In this document: positions 28,143-36,157 of the stretch, piece by piece | How positions within the stretch are numbered: position 1 is the stretch's first letter | Layout: every line of letters starts with the position of its first letter | Source of the DNA: Hymenobacter sp. BRD128 | GTDB lineage: Bacteria; Bacteroidota; Bacteroidia; Cytophagales; Hymenobacteraceae | Length of the DNA: 64,000 nt | Assembly (NCBI RefSeq): GCF_013256625.1 | Contig: NZ_CP053910.1 | Coordinates: 1-64,000 of the forward strand | Direction: 5' to 3' | Translations under genes and position numbers: made by a program | Notes under the pieces: generated by a model | What the model was told of the DNA's origin: nothing | Seen by the model: only the letters and a program-made list of their open reading frames with translations | Databases searched by the model: none

Positions 28143-28768
28143 ACCAGTCCCCTTCCTCCGCCGACAAGCCCCTGGTGGGCGCGGGCCTGCTGGCCGCGCT
28201 GGCCGCCTCGCTGTGTTGCATCACCCCCTTGCTCGCCGTCGTGGGCGGGCTGGGCGGCGTGGCCTCGTCCTTCTCCTGGCTCGAACCCTTCCGGCCCTAC
28301 TTTATTGCGCTCACTGTGGGCGTGCTGGGCTTCGCCTGGTATCAGCAGCTCAAGCCCCGGCCGGCTGATGACTGCGGCTGCGCCGTGGACGTCAAACCTT
28401 CCGTGCTGCAATCCAAGGGTTTTTTAGGGGTCGTGACCGGGCTGGCGGCGGCGCTGCTGGCCTTCCCTTACTACGGGGCGCGTCTGTACCCGACGGCGGC
28501 CGTACCGGCAGCCACCGTGGCCACCACCGGGGCCGTTCCGGTGTGGCAAACGGCGAATTACCGCATCGGGGGCATGAGTTGCGACGCTTGCGCGAAACAC
28601 GTCGAGCACGCGGTGCAGCAGCTGCCGGGGGTGCAGGCCGTGACCGTCTCCTACGACCAGGGCACCGCGCAAGTCCGCTTCGACGCGGCCACAAGCCCCG
28701 CCGCGCAGGTCGCGCAAGCCATCAACGGCACCGGCTACCACATCCTGCCCGCCAACGCGCCCCGCTAA
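28139..28768 (+). CDS. merTP: MerTP-like mercuric ion transporter fused to HMA domain
   Basis: About 209 residues from ATG 28139, overlapping the repressor stop by 4 bp. MerT part: TM1 with a Cys pair (LAASLCCITPLLAVVGGLGG), TM2 (PYFIALTVGVLGFAWYQQLK), a cytoplasmic DDCGC motif (about 81-85) and TM3 (GFLGVVTGLAAALLAFPYYG). The C-terminal MerP-like HMA domain has GGMSCDACAKHVEHAV (CxxC). Known MerTP fusions of Bacteroidota take up Hg2+ and hand it to a cytoplasmic reductase. The neighbouring flavoprotein gene starts 1 bp before this stop, fitting that hand-off. Confidence 0.88.
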   Translation: MNQSPSSADKPLVGAGLLAALAASLCCITPLLAVVGGLGGVASSFSWLEPFRPYFIALTVGVLGFAWYQQLKPRPADDCGCAVDVKPSVLQSKGFLGVVTGLAAALLAFPYYGARLYPTAAVPAATVATTGAVPVWQTANYRIGGMSCDACAKHVEHAVQQLPGVQAVTVSYDQGTAQVRFDAATSPAAQVAQAINGTGYHILPANAPR

Positions 28769-30120
28769 TGGAAACGAGAGAATTTGACGTGCTCGTTATC
28801 GGAACGGGCGAAGGGGGCACCACGGCCGCGCAGAAATGCGCCACGGCTGGCAAGCGCGTGGCCATCGTGGACGTGCTGCCCTTCGGCGGCACCTGCGCCC
28901 TGCGCGGCTGCGACCCCAAAAAGGTGCTCATCGGCGCGGCCGAAACGGTGGCCCGCTCCCGGCAACTGCTGGGCCACGGCCTGGACACGGCCGCGACGGT
29001 GGCCTGGGCCGACCTGATGCGCTTCAAAAACAGCTTTACCGGCAAGGTGCCCGCTGCCCGCGAAGCCAGCTTGCAGAAAGCCGGCATCGGCACGTACCAC
29101 GGCCTGGCCCGTTTTACTGGCTCCCACACGGTGCAGGTGGGCGACCAGGAGCTGCGGGCGAAGCAGTTCATCATCGCGGCGGGGGCGCGGCCCCGGCCGC
29201 TCGGCATTCCGGGCGAAGAATTGCTAGTGGACAGCACGGCCTTTTTGGAGCTGGCGGAGCTGCCGGCCGACCTGACGCTGATTGGCGGCGGGTACATCGC
29301 CTTCGAATTTGCCCACCTGGTGGCCCGCTGCGGGGTCGCCGCCCGCATCCTGCACCGGGGAGCGCGGCCCCTGGTGCACTTCGACGCGGACCTGGTGGCC
29401 CACCTGGTCACGGCTTCCCGCGAGGCCGGCATTGAGGTGGTGCTGGATACGGTCCTAACCGGCATCGCGCAGGAGCCGGGCGGGCGCTTGCGGCTGCGGG
29501 CCGAATCGGGCGGGCACGTCGTGAACTACTCGGCCGCGCTGGCCGTCCACGCGGCCGGCCGCGAACCCAACCTGGCCGCGCTGGACCTGGACCGGGCCGG
29601 CATTGCGTATGGGCCTGCGGGGGTCACCGTCAATGAGTTCTTGCAAAGCACCTCCCATCCCGACGTGTACGCCGTGGGCGACGCGGCGGCCTCGGGCCTG
29701 CCCCTGACGCCGGTCGCGGCCAAAGCGGCGTTCGTGGCGGCCAGCAACCTGCTCAAGGGCAACCACACGCCCATTGCCTACGGCGTGGTGCCCACAACAG
29801 TGTTTTCTCACCCGCCGCTGGCGGCGGTGGGCCTAACGGAAGCCGAAGCCACCCGGCAAGGGCTGAAATTCACCGCCAAAAGCGAACTCACCACCGACTG
29901 GTTCACCGCCCGCCGCCTGCGGGAACCGGTTTCAGCTTACAAGGTGCTGGTGGAAGAAGGCAGCGGCCAGGTGCTCGGGGCGCACCTGCTCGGCCCCGAC
30001 GCCGACGAGGTAATCAACCTGTTCGCCGTGGCCATGCACGCCAAGCTGCCGGCCCGCGAGCTGCAAAAACTGGTCTTTGCCTACCCCACCAGTGCGTCCG
30101 ATATTGTCTACATGCTCTAA
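28768..30120 (+). CDS. MerA-like FAD pyridine-nucleotide-disulfide oxidoreductase
   Basis: A 450-residue class I flavoprotein disulfide reductase starting at ATG 28768 (overlapping the merTP stop by 1 bp). FAD-binding motif VLVIGTGEGGTTAAQK (about 8-23), redox Cys pair in GGTCALRGCDPKKVL (about 45-59), NAD(P) fold LIGGGYIAFEFAHL (about 171-184), second FAD motif VYAVGDAAASG (about 301), and a dimerisation domain ending FAYPTSASDIVYML. It has no N-terminal HMA domain and lacks the C-terminal vicinal Cys pair that classical MerA uses to bind Hg(II). It may be a divergent mercuric reductase or a general disulfide reductase recruited to the operon. Confidence 0.8.
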   Translation: METREFDVLVIGTGEGGTTAAQKCATAGKRVAIVDVLPFGGTCALRGCDPKKVLIGAAETVARSRQLLGHGLDTAATVAWADLMRFKNSFTGKVPAAREASLQKAGIGTYHGLARFTGSHTVQVGDQELRAKQFIIAAGARPRPLGIPGEELLVDSTAFLELAELPADLTLIGGGYIAFEFAHLVARCGVAARILHRGARPLVHFDADLVAHLVTASREAGIEVVLDTVLTGIAQEPGGRLRLRAESGGHVVNYSAALAVHAAGREPNLAALDLDRAGIAYGPAGVTVNEFLQSTSHPDVYAVGDAAASGLPLTPVAAKAAFVAASNLLKGNHTPIAYGVVPTTVFSHPPLAAVGLTEAEATRQGLKFTAKSELTTDWFTARRLREPVSAYKVLVEEGSGQVLGAHLLGPDADEVINLFAVAMHAKLPARELQKLVFAYPTSASDIVYML

Positions 30121-30131
30121 TCCCCTCGCCC

Positions 30132-30365
30132 ATGCTTACCGCCGAACCAAAAGCCCCTTTGCTTACCTCTGTCCTAACCTGCCCGGTTTGCCAACACGCG
30201 CAGGCCGAACAGATGCCCACCGACGCCTGCCAATGGTTCTACGAATGCACCAGTTGCCACACGGTCCTGAAGCCGCTGGCCGGCGACTGCTGCGTGTACT
30301 GCTCCTACGGCTCCGTGCCCTGCCCACCCATTCAAGCGCAAGGGTCCGGTGGCTGTTGTTGCTAA
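30132..30365 (+). CDS. GDCCVxC-domain small cysteine-rich protein
   Basis: 77 residues with ten or more Cys: TCPVCQ (17-22), ECTSCH (about 38-43), the family signature GDCCVYCSYGSVPCPPIQ (about 51-68) and a GGCCC tail. It matches the annotated 'GDCCVxC domain-containing (seleno)protein' group. In some relatives a Cys is selenocysteine; here all positions are ordinary Cys codons. It is the last gene of the arsR-merTP-flavoprotein operon, 11 bp downstream, suggesting a metal-binding or mercury-chaperone role. No experimental function is known to me. Confidence 0.85.
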   Translation: MLTAEPKAPLLTSVLTCPVCQHAQAEQMPTDACQWFYECTSCHTVLKPLAGDCCVYCSYGSVPCPPIQAQGSGGCCC

Positions 30366-30429
30366 GCGGCAGATTTCGCACCAATCGTTTGGTCGTTCCT
30401 GCCGGTAATATAACAGCCTCACCACCCGT

Positions 30430-31689
30430 TTAATCAAGGCCGTAGGTGCTGACGTGCAGCACATGCAGCCCCGTGGCCGGCTCGTAGGTGTAGCGCAGCC
30501 CGAAGCCGTAGTGGCGGCACACCTGCTGCACGATGGACAGGCCGAGGCCCGGCGAGGGCGAGCCGGGCAGCTGCTTCTGGAACCGCTCGAAATACCGGCT
30601 GGGGTCACCCGAGAGGGTGGGGCCGGTATTGCGAACTTCCAGCGCGTGCGGGCCGAGCCGCACGGTCAGCGTGCCGCCGGGGTGATTGTGCTTGATGGCG
30701 TTTTGCAGCAGGTTCACCACCAGTGAATCGGCCAGGGCCGGGTGCATGCGCACCGGCACGGGGTCGGCCGCCTCATACGTCAGCGTAAGTTCTTTGCCGC
30801 TCACCAGTTCTTCCAGCAGCCCCAGCTTTTCGGCCACCACTTCCGCCAGTCGCAGGGGCACGGCGTCCGGAAACTGGCCGTTTTCAATCTTGCTGAGCAG
30901 AGTCAGGCCCTGGTGCAGGCGCGAGAGGCGCAGCGTCGCGCCGTACGCGTCGCGCAGCAGCGGGGCCATTTCCGCGTTGCGGGCCCCCAGTTGCAGCAGG
31001 CGTTCCAGCTTGGCCTGGAGGATAGCCAGCGGCGTTTGGGTTTCGTGCGCCGCGTTTTCGGTGAATTCCTTGAGCGACTGATACTCGGCCCCCAGCCGTT
31101 CGCTCAGCTGCGTGAGGGCCTGATTGAGTTCCGTAAACTCGTCAATGCCAGTGGCGGGCAGGCGCAGGGTGGCGGGCTGACGTTGCAGCTCGTAGCCGCG
31201 CAGGGCGGCCAGTGTCTGGTGAAACGGCTGCCAGAGCCGGCCCGACAGCCAGCGGTTGAGCGCGGCCAGGCTCAGTAGCAGGCCAATGAGCACGGCGGCC
31301 AGCACGGAGAGCACCACGCCCAGGGGACTGTCGTTTTCGAGCAGCGACTTGCGCAGCGTCACCCAATAGGTCACCCCTTTTACCTGCACCGGGAAGTGCA
31401 GCTGCCGGAACGGCTCCCAGCGCCGCCCCACCGGGTCGTATTCCAGCGTGTCGCTGAAGCCGGCCGGGCGGGGGTGGCGGCTCAGCGTGCGCTGGTCACC
31501 CAGGGGCAGGGGCAGCCGCCCGGTGCGCTGCAAGATGGGCGTGAGGTAGCCCCGTTCGGTGACGAGCTTTTCCTCCATTTCCGTGCGTAGCGCCCACACC
31601 AGCCCCGCGTAGAGCGCGGCCGTGCCGGCGGCAAAGAGCAAGGCTGCCAGCAGCAGATAGTAGCGGGTGGTAGTGGCCAGCAGCTTCAT
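30430..31689 (-). CDS. Two-component sensor histidine kinase (CusS-like)
   Basis: About 419 residues from ATG 31689. TM1 at about 9-31 (LLLAALLFAAGTAALYAGLV), a periplasmic domain of about 90 residues, TM2 at about 128-148 (GVVLSVLAAVLIGLLLSLAA), then a linker, HisKA with phospho-His in FTENAAHETQTPLAILQAKL, and HATPase_c (NLLQNAIKHNHPGG, GLGLSIVQQV). It overlaps the upstream response regulator by 4 bp (ATGA), so the two are cotranscribed and coupled. Position in the metal island suggests metal sensing. It converges with the mer-like operon at 30365. Confidence 0.92.
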   Translation of the reverse strand: MKLLATTTRYYLLLAALLFAAGTAALYAGLVWALRTEMEEKLVTERGYLTPILQRTGRLPLPLGDQRTLSRHPRPAGFSDTLEYDPVGRRWEPFRQLHFPVQVKGVTYWVTLRKSLLENDSPLGVVLSVLAAVLIGLLLSLAALNRWLSGRLWQPFHQTLAALRGYELQRQPATLRLPATGIDEFTELNQALTQLSERLGAEYQSLKEFTENAAHETQTPLAILQAKLERLLQLGARNAEMAPLLRDAYGATLRLSRLHQGLTLLSKIENGQFPDAVPLRLAEVVAEKLGLLEELVSGKELTLTYEAADPVPVRMHPALADSLVVNLLQNAIKHNHPGGTLTVRLGPHALEVRNTGPTLSGDPSRYFERFQKQLPGSPSPGLGLSIVQQVCRHYGFGLRYTYEPATGLHVLHVSTYGLD

Positions 31690-32363
31690 TCGGCGCTCAG
31701 CTCGTAGCCCAGCCCGTACACCGTGCGGATGTAGTCCACGGCCCCTTTCTCTTGCAGCTTTTTGCGGAGATTTTTTAGGTGGTTGTAAATAAAGTCGAAC
31801 GAATCCGACGTATCGGCTGCGTCGCCCCACAGGTGTTCGGCGATGCTTTCCTTGGTGAGCAGGCGGTTGGGATTGGCCAGGAAGTAGAGCAGCAGCTCGT
31901 ATTCCTTGCGCGTGAGCGTTAGGGGCGCTTCGCCCACCAGCACCTGGGCCCGGTCGGGTAGCACGGTTAGGGCCCGGAAGCGTAACGCGTTATGGCCCTG
32001 AAACTGCCGGCGGCGCAGAATGGCCTGGACGCGGGCCGTCAGCTCGGCCAGGTGGAAAGGCTTGGTGAGGTAGTCATCCGCGCCTAGTTTCAGGCCCCAC
32101 ACTTTGTCGTCGAGCGCCCCGCGAGCCGAGATGATGAGTACGCCGGCGGGGGACTGGTCGGCTTTGAGGGTACGTACCAGGTCCAGGCCGTCGCCGCCGG
32201 GTAGGGTCAGGTCCACGAGTACGCAGTCGTAGCGGTAGAGCTTGATTTTCTCGTGGGCCTGGGCGTAGGTGGCGGCTTCCTCGCAGCGGTAGCCGTCGCT
32301 TTGCAGGTGGGCCACCAGCGAAGTGCGCAGGGTGGGCTCATCTTCCACAATTAGAATTTTCAC
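31686..32363 (-). CDS. OmpR-family response regulator
   Basis: 225 residues: receiver domain (ILIVEDEPTLRTSLVAHLQS; phospho-Asp in CVLVDLTLPGGDGLDL, about 51; Lys in YLTKPFHL, about 101) and a C-terminal winged helix (LTLTRKEYELLLYFLANPNR, ending VDYIRTVYGLGYELSAE). Partner of the kinase at 30430-31689 through a 4-bp overlap. Likely regulates metal efflux genes nearby; a target site was not identified. Confidence 0.93.
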   Translation of the reverse strand: MKILIVEDEPTLRTSLVAHLQSDGYRCEEAATYAQAHEKIKLYRYDCVLVDLTLPGGDGLDLVRTLKADQSPAGVLIISARGALDDKVWGLKLGADDYLTKPFHLAELTARVQAILRRRQFQGHNALRFRALTVLPDRAQVLVGEAPLTLTRKEYELLLYFLANPNRLLTKESIAEHLWGDAADTSDSFDFIYNHLKNLRKKLQEKGAVDYIRTVYGLGYELSAE

Positions 32364-32621
32364 AATCGAACGGCTCAGGGGTTAGGCCGTGCCAAGCTAC
32401 GCCCGAAATCTAACGGGAATTGGTAGCCCGGCCTACCGGTGGCTGGACAGCGCAGACGGCGTTTCCCACGTCAGCTTTACGGCTGCCGGGCCGGGCTAGC
32501 ATAATCAGGCTTCGCTCCAGACGTGACGCGACTGCTCGAAGGGACAGGCAAAGGGGCCGGCCGCACGGACCTGCTGTCGTGCGCGTTGACAGCGCATACC
32601 TGCCGAAACCGTGCAAGGGCG
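32364..32621. other. Intergenic DNA upstream of the two-component operon
   Basis: About 260 bases, GC-rich, containing the promoter of the regulator operon and the end of the resolvase fragment's neighbourhood. No gene or clear structure recognised. Confidence 0.4.
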
Positions 32622-33006
32622 CTACGCAGCCGTCGCGGATGGGCTTCCTCCCGTTGCGACGCCTAAGTGGGCCAGGTAGCGGTAGATAGTCGCCCGCCCT
32701 ACCCCAAGGAGTTGGCCGATTTCGGCGACCGTCTTGTCCTGCTGCAAATAGAGCGTTTTATCGGCCTGGGCTTTGGAGAATGCCTCTTTTGATAAGCCTT
32801 TGGGCCGGCCGGCCTGCCGGCCCCGCGCCCGCGCCGCCGTCAGGCCGGCGCGGGTCCGTTCCCGGATAAGGTCGCGCTCAAACTCGGCCAAGGAGGCAAA
32901 CAGGTTAAACATGAGCCGACCCTGAGCCGTCGTAGTATCTAGGTGGTCCTGCAAGCTGACGAAGTGAACGCCCTGCTGTTGAAAGCTACTCACCAGGGTT
33001 ACCAGG
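32622..33006 (-). pseudogene. Serine resolvase C-terminal fragment cut by IS3
   Basis: Read leftward from the IS3 boundary, the frame gives HLVTLVSSFQQQGVHFVSLQ, then FASLAEFERDLIRERTRAGL and a Tn3-resolvase-type HTH (TVAEIGQLLGVGRATIYRYL). The N-terminal ~70 residues, including the catalytic Ser, are missing and were not found beyond the IS3. Inactive. It may be the former tnpR of a transposon carrying the metal genes. Confidence 0.85.
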
Positions 33007-33084
33007 TGTCTCGTCCGAAAATAAGTTGACCGTTGTCTGATCCTGAAATTTTGTTGACAGTTTCGAAGGCAAAATTTAATGAAG

Positions 33085-33966
33085 TCAAACAGATTTAGTG
33101 GGTGCTCTTTGACTGTTATATCGCTTGGGTTTCCAATGTTTTTTCAGCGGTTGATCCTTGCTATGTGCTGCTACGGGCGTTAAGTAGTCACAGCTCATAT
33201 GGGGACGCAGATGGTTATAGTTGTGAATGCTTCGCTCCACTGCCCGAGCGGCCTCTTCAAAGCTAGTAAAGACCTGATTCAGTCGAAAGTCCGTCTTTAG
33301 AATGCCATTCACCCGTTCGGCAATCGCATTTTCGTAGGGGTCTCCGTACTGGCTCATGCTGATCGCAATACCGGCTTCCTTGAGTTTGCGGATATAGAGG
33401 AAACTGCAATACTGACTTCCCCGATCCGAATGATGAATCAGCGTCGTTGCTTTGGGCTGCTGCAAGGCCATCTCCAGCGCTCTTAAACAGCCTTCGCTGG
33501 TCAGCAAGGGATGCAAACAGTAGCCCACAATCAGTTTGGAGTAAGCATCGGTGATCAACGATAAATAGCCGAAGCCCAGCCCGATACACAGGTAGGTGAT
33601 GTCGCAGACCCATACTTGCTGGGGCGCTGTGATCAACTGATCTGACAACAGGTTAGGATATTTCTGCAAGCCATGCGCTGAGTTCGTGGTTTTGGGTGCT
33701 GACCGCTTGTGCCGGAGCGTAAGGCCATGGGCTTGCAGCAATCCGTGCAATTTATCTCGTCCCATTCGAATCCCACTTTGCGCAAACGGCTCTTGCAATA
33801 ACAGGTAGAGTTTGCGGGTTCCTAGACCGGGAATCTGCTTGCGTAGCGCTACCACCAAGTCCAAAACGAGCATGGACTGGCTATGGGCCTGTTGGGTGTA
33901 GTGTTCACGCTGGTGAAAAGCTTGTCGGCTCACACCAAACAGCTGGCAAAGGCGGCCGACGCTCAC
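33085..33966 (-). CDS. IS3-family transposase OrfB
   Basis: A 293-residue integrase-core protein starting at GTG 33966, whose GTGA overlaps the orfA stop. An N-terminal HTH_21-like region (RKLYLLLQEPFAQSGIRMGR) precedes the DDE core: VWVCDITYLCIGLGFGYLSL (first Asp), HHSDRGSQYCSF (second Asp) and YGDPYENAIAERVNGILKTD (Glu). It appears intact. In IS3 elements OrfB normally needs OrfA or a frameshift fusion; orfA is broken here, so autonomous transposition is doubtful. Confidence 0.92.
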   Translation of the reverse strand: MSVGRLCQLFGVSRQAFHQREHYTQQAHSQSMLVLDLVVALRKQIPGLGTRKLYLLLQEPFAQSGIRMGRDKLHGLLQAHGLTLRHKRSAPKTTNSAHGLQKYPNLLSDQLITAPQQVWVCDITYLCIGLGFGYLSLITDAYSKLIVGYCLHPLLTSEGCLRALEMALQQPKATTLIHHSDRGSQYCSFLYIRKLKEAGIAISMSQYGDPYENAIAERVNGILKTDFRLNQVFTSFEEAARAVERSIHNYNHLRPHMSCDYLTPVAAHSKDQPLKKHWKPKRYNSQRAPTKSV

Positions 33967-34370
33967 CTTGGCAATCTCGTTGTAACGGAGCTTTTGTACT
34001 GTTTGGTGCCAGACTTTTTTCGGATCGGGATCTTGAGTTCTTTCTCTGCCACCTCGATCATGGTATTCAGCGCCAGAATCAAGAGGTTGGCTTGCTGCAA
34101 GGCCTGTTCAAGTTCGGCATTGCGCTGCTTTAAAGCCTGCACTTCCTACTTTTGTGTAGTCGTCATGGCAGGTAAAGTAAGCAGACCCGTTTGGATCTTG
34201 CGCTGGTACAAGCTTACCCAATTTCGCAGCGTGTAGCTGTTATGGATATCCAAATCAGCCATGACCTGGCTTGGTTCTTCGCCGCCGAAGAGAATCCGGA
34301 ACACGGCCGTTTCTCGCAGTTGCTCGCTGTACTGAAAGCGTTGCAGCAGATCTTGAATGTGGTCTTGCAT
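33963..34370 (-). pseudogene. IS3 OrfA interrupted by an in-frame TAG
   Basis: From ATG 34370 the frame gives an HTH protein (MQDHIQDLLQRFQYSEQLRE, DLDIHNSYTLRNWVSLYQRK). It ends at TAG 34146-34148, then continues in the same frame as EVQALKQRNAELEQALQQAN, the leucine-zipper region of IS3 OrfA, to TGA at 33963-33965. The coiled coil after the stop shows that the stop is an interruption and not the real end. Confidence 0.8.
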
Positions 34371-34426
34371 GAGGACAGTATTTAGGGTGAAAAACTGTCA
34401 ACTTATTTCCGGACAAGACACCCACA

Positions 34427-35908
34427 TTAATGGCGAACTATCTTAACACTTTGCTGATGAACACCTTGCTGTATGCGCAGTATATACACCCCCGTTGCTA
34501 ACTGGCTACTTTCAGGTAAGGACCAAGTAGTGGTACCAGTGGATAGTGTTACCTTATACTGGCTTAATTGGTGACCCAGTACATCAAGGAGACTAAGTGT
34601 AGCCGGCCCGACCTGATCGGTACATAGAGCCAGCGCCACATCCTGTCTTAGGGCCGACGGATTGGGATATGCCTGCACCAGCAAGTTCGCGGCGCGCGGC
34701 ACCTGCACCGTACGTATAGGCGAGTAAGTGCTAGTTCCATCTACATCGACCTGGCGCAGGCGGTAATAGACCTGGGCCACAGCATAGCGTGTCAGGTTGG
34801 CATCCACAAACTGATAGGCGTGCGCCTGACTGCTTCTACCCTGGCCAGCCAAGCGGCCCACGGGGCGGAAGGCAATACCATCTGGGGCGCTTTCCACCTC
34901 GAAATACGCATTGCGCAGCTCCGAAGCCGTTATCCATTGTAGCAGCCCATCGTTTCCCTGACGTTGAGCCATAAAAGTAACCAGCGTCACGGGCAGCGGC
35001 TGGCTGGTGTTGCTCACGGTGAGCACACCTAATTGCGCGGCGTTAGCCGTGAAGGAGCGGGCGCTAGCGCTGGCCGGAGCACCCTGCGACGCCCATGGAC
35101 CATTAGCTTGGTCAGCGCGCCAAAGCTGCGTGGGCTGGGTGGGATCAAAACCATTATCGTCGTCGCTGACCCAGCTTACGGTGAGCGAGATGGGGGCGAC
35201 GGCGCTAGGCTGCTGGGCAGCAACTACCTGCCATGTCCGGTCAATACCTTTGGCAGTACCACCCACGTTTTGGCCGTAGCTCACCCCACCCGTTTGCAGG
35301 CCTGCCGTGCGTGTGACAGTGACGGGTCCTATATCTTGGCCATTAGGATTGATTACCATGCCGTTGGTAAAGTCCACCGAACCAGTGCTGGCATTTAGCG
35401 CAATACGCATCACTGCCAGGCGGCCCTGCACGTACTGGCCCGCGGCCTCGCCTACCACTCGCCCCCCATCGGGGAGGCTCAGTGTGACCAGGGGACTGCC
35501 GGGAGCCAGGCCCTGGGTGCGCACTAAGCCTTGGACTAGCGTGAGGGTACCGCTCACCATTAGGTCTTGTAAGAGCAGGAGGCGGTTGGCTGTCACGGCC
35601 CCGGTGTTACGGAGCGTCAGGCTGCCTACAGTAGCTGCGCCCGGCGAAAAAGCTTGGTCAGTAGTGCCACTGAACAGCAGCATCCCAGGCGAAGTAAGGG
35701 TGCCGGCGTTGGTTAAGTCGCCGGTCAGCTGCACGGTACCACCGTTTGTGAGCGTACTACCAGTGCTGTTTTGCAGCCCGCCCGCCACATATAGCATCGC
35801 ACCGCCTTGGATTGTGATACCGATGCCGGAGGTAGTGCTAAGCACTTGGGCAAAACTAGCAGTCGGAGTTAGGGCCAAGAAGTAGAGGAGCATTGTTTTC
35901 ATGCGCAT
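34427..35908 (-). CDS. Secreted T9SS type A cargo protein
   Basis: 493 residues with a signal peptide (MRMKTMLLYFLALTPTASFA). The N-terminal half is beta-rich repeats of the 'GGLQNSTGSTLTNGGTVQLT' kind, as in Bacteroidota surface proteins. A middle domain (PVTLVTFMAQRQGNDGLLQW ... AYFEVESAPDG) is a common fibronectin-like module. The C-terminal ~85 residues (VQAYPNPSALRQDVALALCT ... TGVYILRIQQGVHQQSVKIV) form a type A sorting domain that routes the protein through the type IX secretion system to the surface. The IS3 element ends 7 bp after its stop codon. Confidence 0.88.
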   Translation of the reverse strand: MRMKTMLLYFLALTPTASFAQVLSTTSGIGITIQGGAMLYVAGGLQNSTGSTLTNGGTVQLTGDLTNAGTLTSPGMLLFSGTTDQAFSPGAATVGSLTLRNTGAVTANRLLLLQDLMVSGTLTLVQGLVRTQGLAPGSPLVTLSLPDGGRVVGEAAGQYVQGRLAVMRIALNASTGSVDFTNGMVINPNGQDIGPVTVTRTAGLQTGGVSYGQNVGGTAKGIDRTWQVVAAQQPSAVAPISLTVSWVSDDDNGFDPTQPTQLWRADQANGPWASQGAPASASARSFTANAAQLGVLTVSNTSQPLPVTLVTFMAQRQGNDGLLQWITASELRNAYFEVESAPDGIAFRPVGRLAGQGRSSQAHAYQFVDANLTRYAVAQVYYRLRQVDVDGTSTYSPIRTVQVPRAANLLVQAYPNPSALRQDVALALCTDQVGPATLSLLDVLGHQLSQYKVTLSTGTTTWSLPESSQLATGVYILRIQQGVHQQSVKIVRH

Positions 35909-35943
35909 ATAGAGACTAAGCTTTTAGAGCAAATTCAGAGTTG

Positions 35944-36042
35944 GTGTACAGCTTGTAGAAACGTGACCCTTCGCATCTCCTGGTTGAACAAATTTGTTCC
36001 AGCGCCGACACGCGAAGGGTCGCATCTCTACAACCTGTATAC
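35944..36042. repeat. REP-like hairpin element with nested palindrome
   Basis: Arms 35944-35974 and 36012-36042 are inverted repeats (26 of 31 matching), containing GACCCTTCGC and GCGAAGGGTC. The centre holds a perfect 14-bp palindrome GAACAAATTTGTTC (about 35985-35998). The 'GTAGAGACGCGACCCTTCGC' type of sequence is a dispersed hairpin repeat that I recall from Bacteroidota and cyanobacterial genomes. It lies between two convergently named but same-strand secreted protein genes. Confidence 0.65.
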
Positions 36043-36157
36043 TGACTAGGAACCCGCTGTAATTAATTACAGGCCGGCTGCCGGCGAAAGCTTGTGCTGG
36101 TTCTCGCGGCACCAATTGAGACATTTTCTTTTCCGCAAACCCATAATGACTCGCTGA

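Larger units (their letters stand above)
33007..34420 (-). mobile_element. IS3-family insertion sequence
   Basis: A 1414-bp element with imperfect terminal inverted repeats: TGTCTCGTCCGAAAATAAGT from 33007 and, inverted at the other end, TGTCTTGTCCGGAAATAAGT (ending 34420). It carries orfA and orfB in overlapping frames. Flanking triplets or quadruplets do not match, so one side has probably rearranged: the resolvase at the left is cut and its other half is not at the right. Confidence 0.88.

Noticed and set aside
30132..30365. Selenocysteine in the GDCCVxC protein
   Set aside because: All signature positions are Cys codons and no in-frame TGA is needed.
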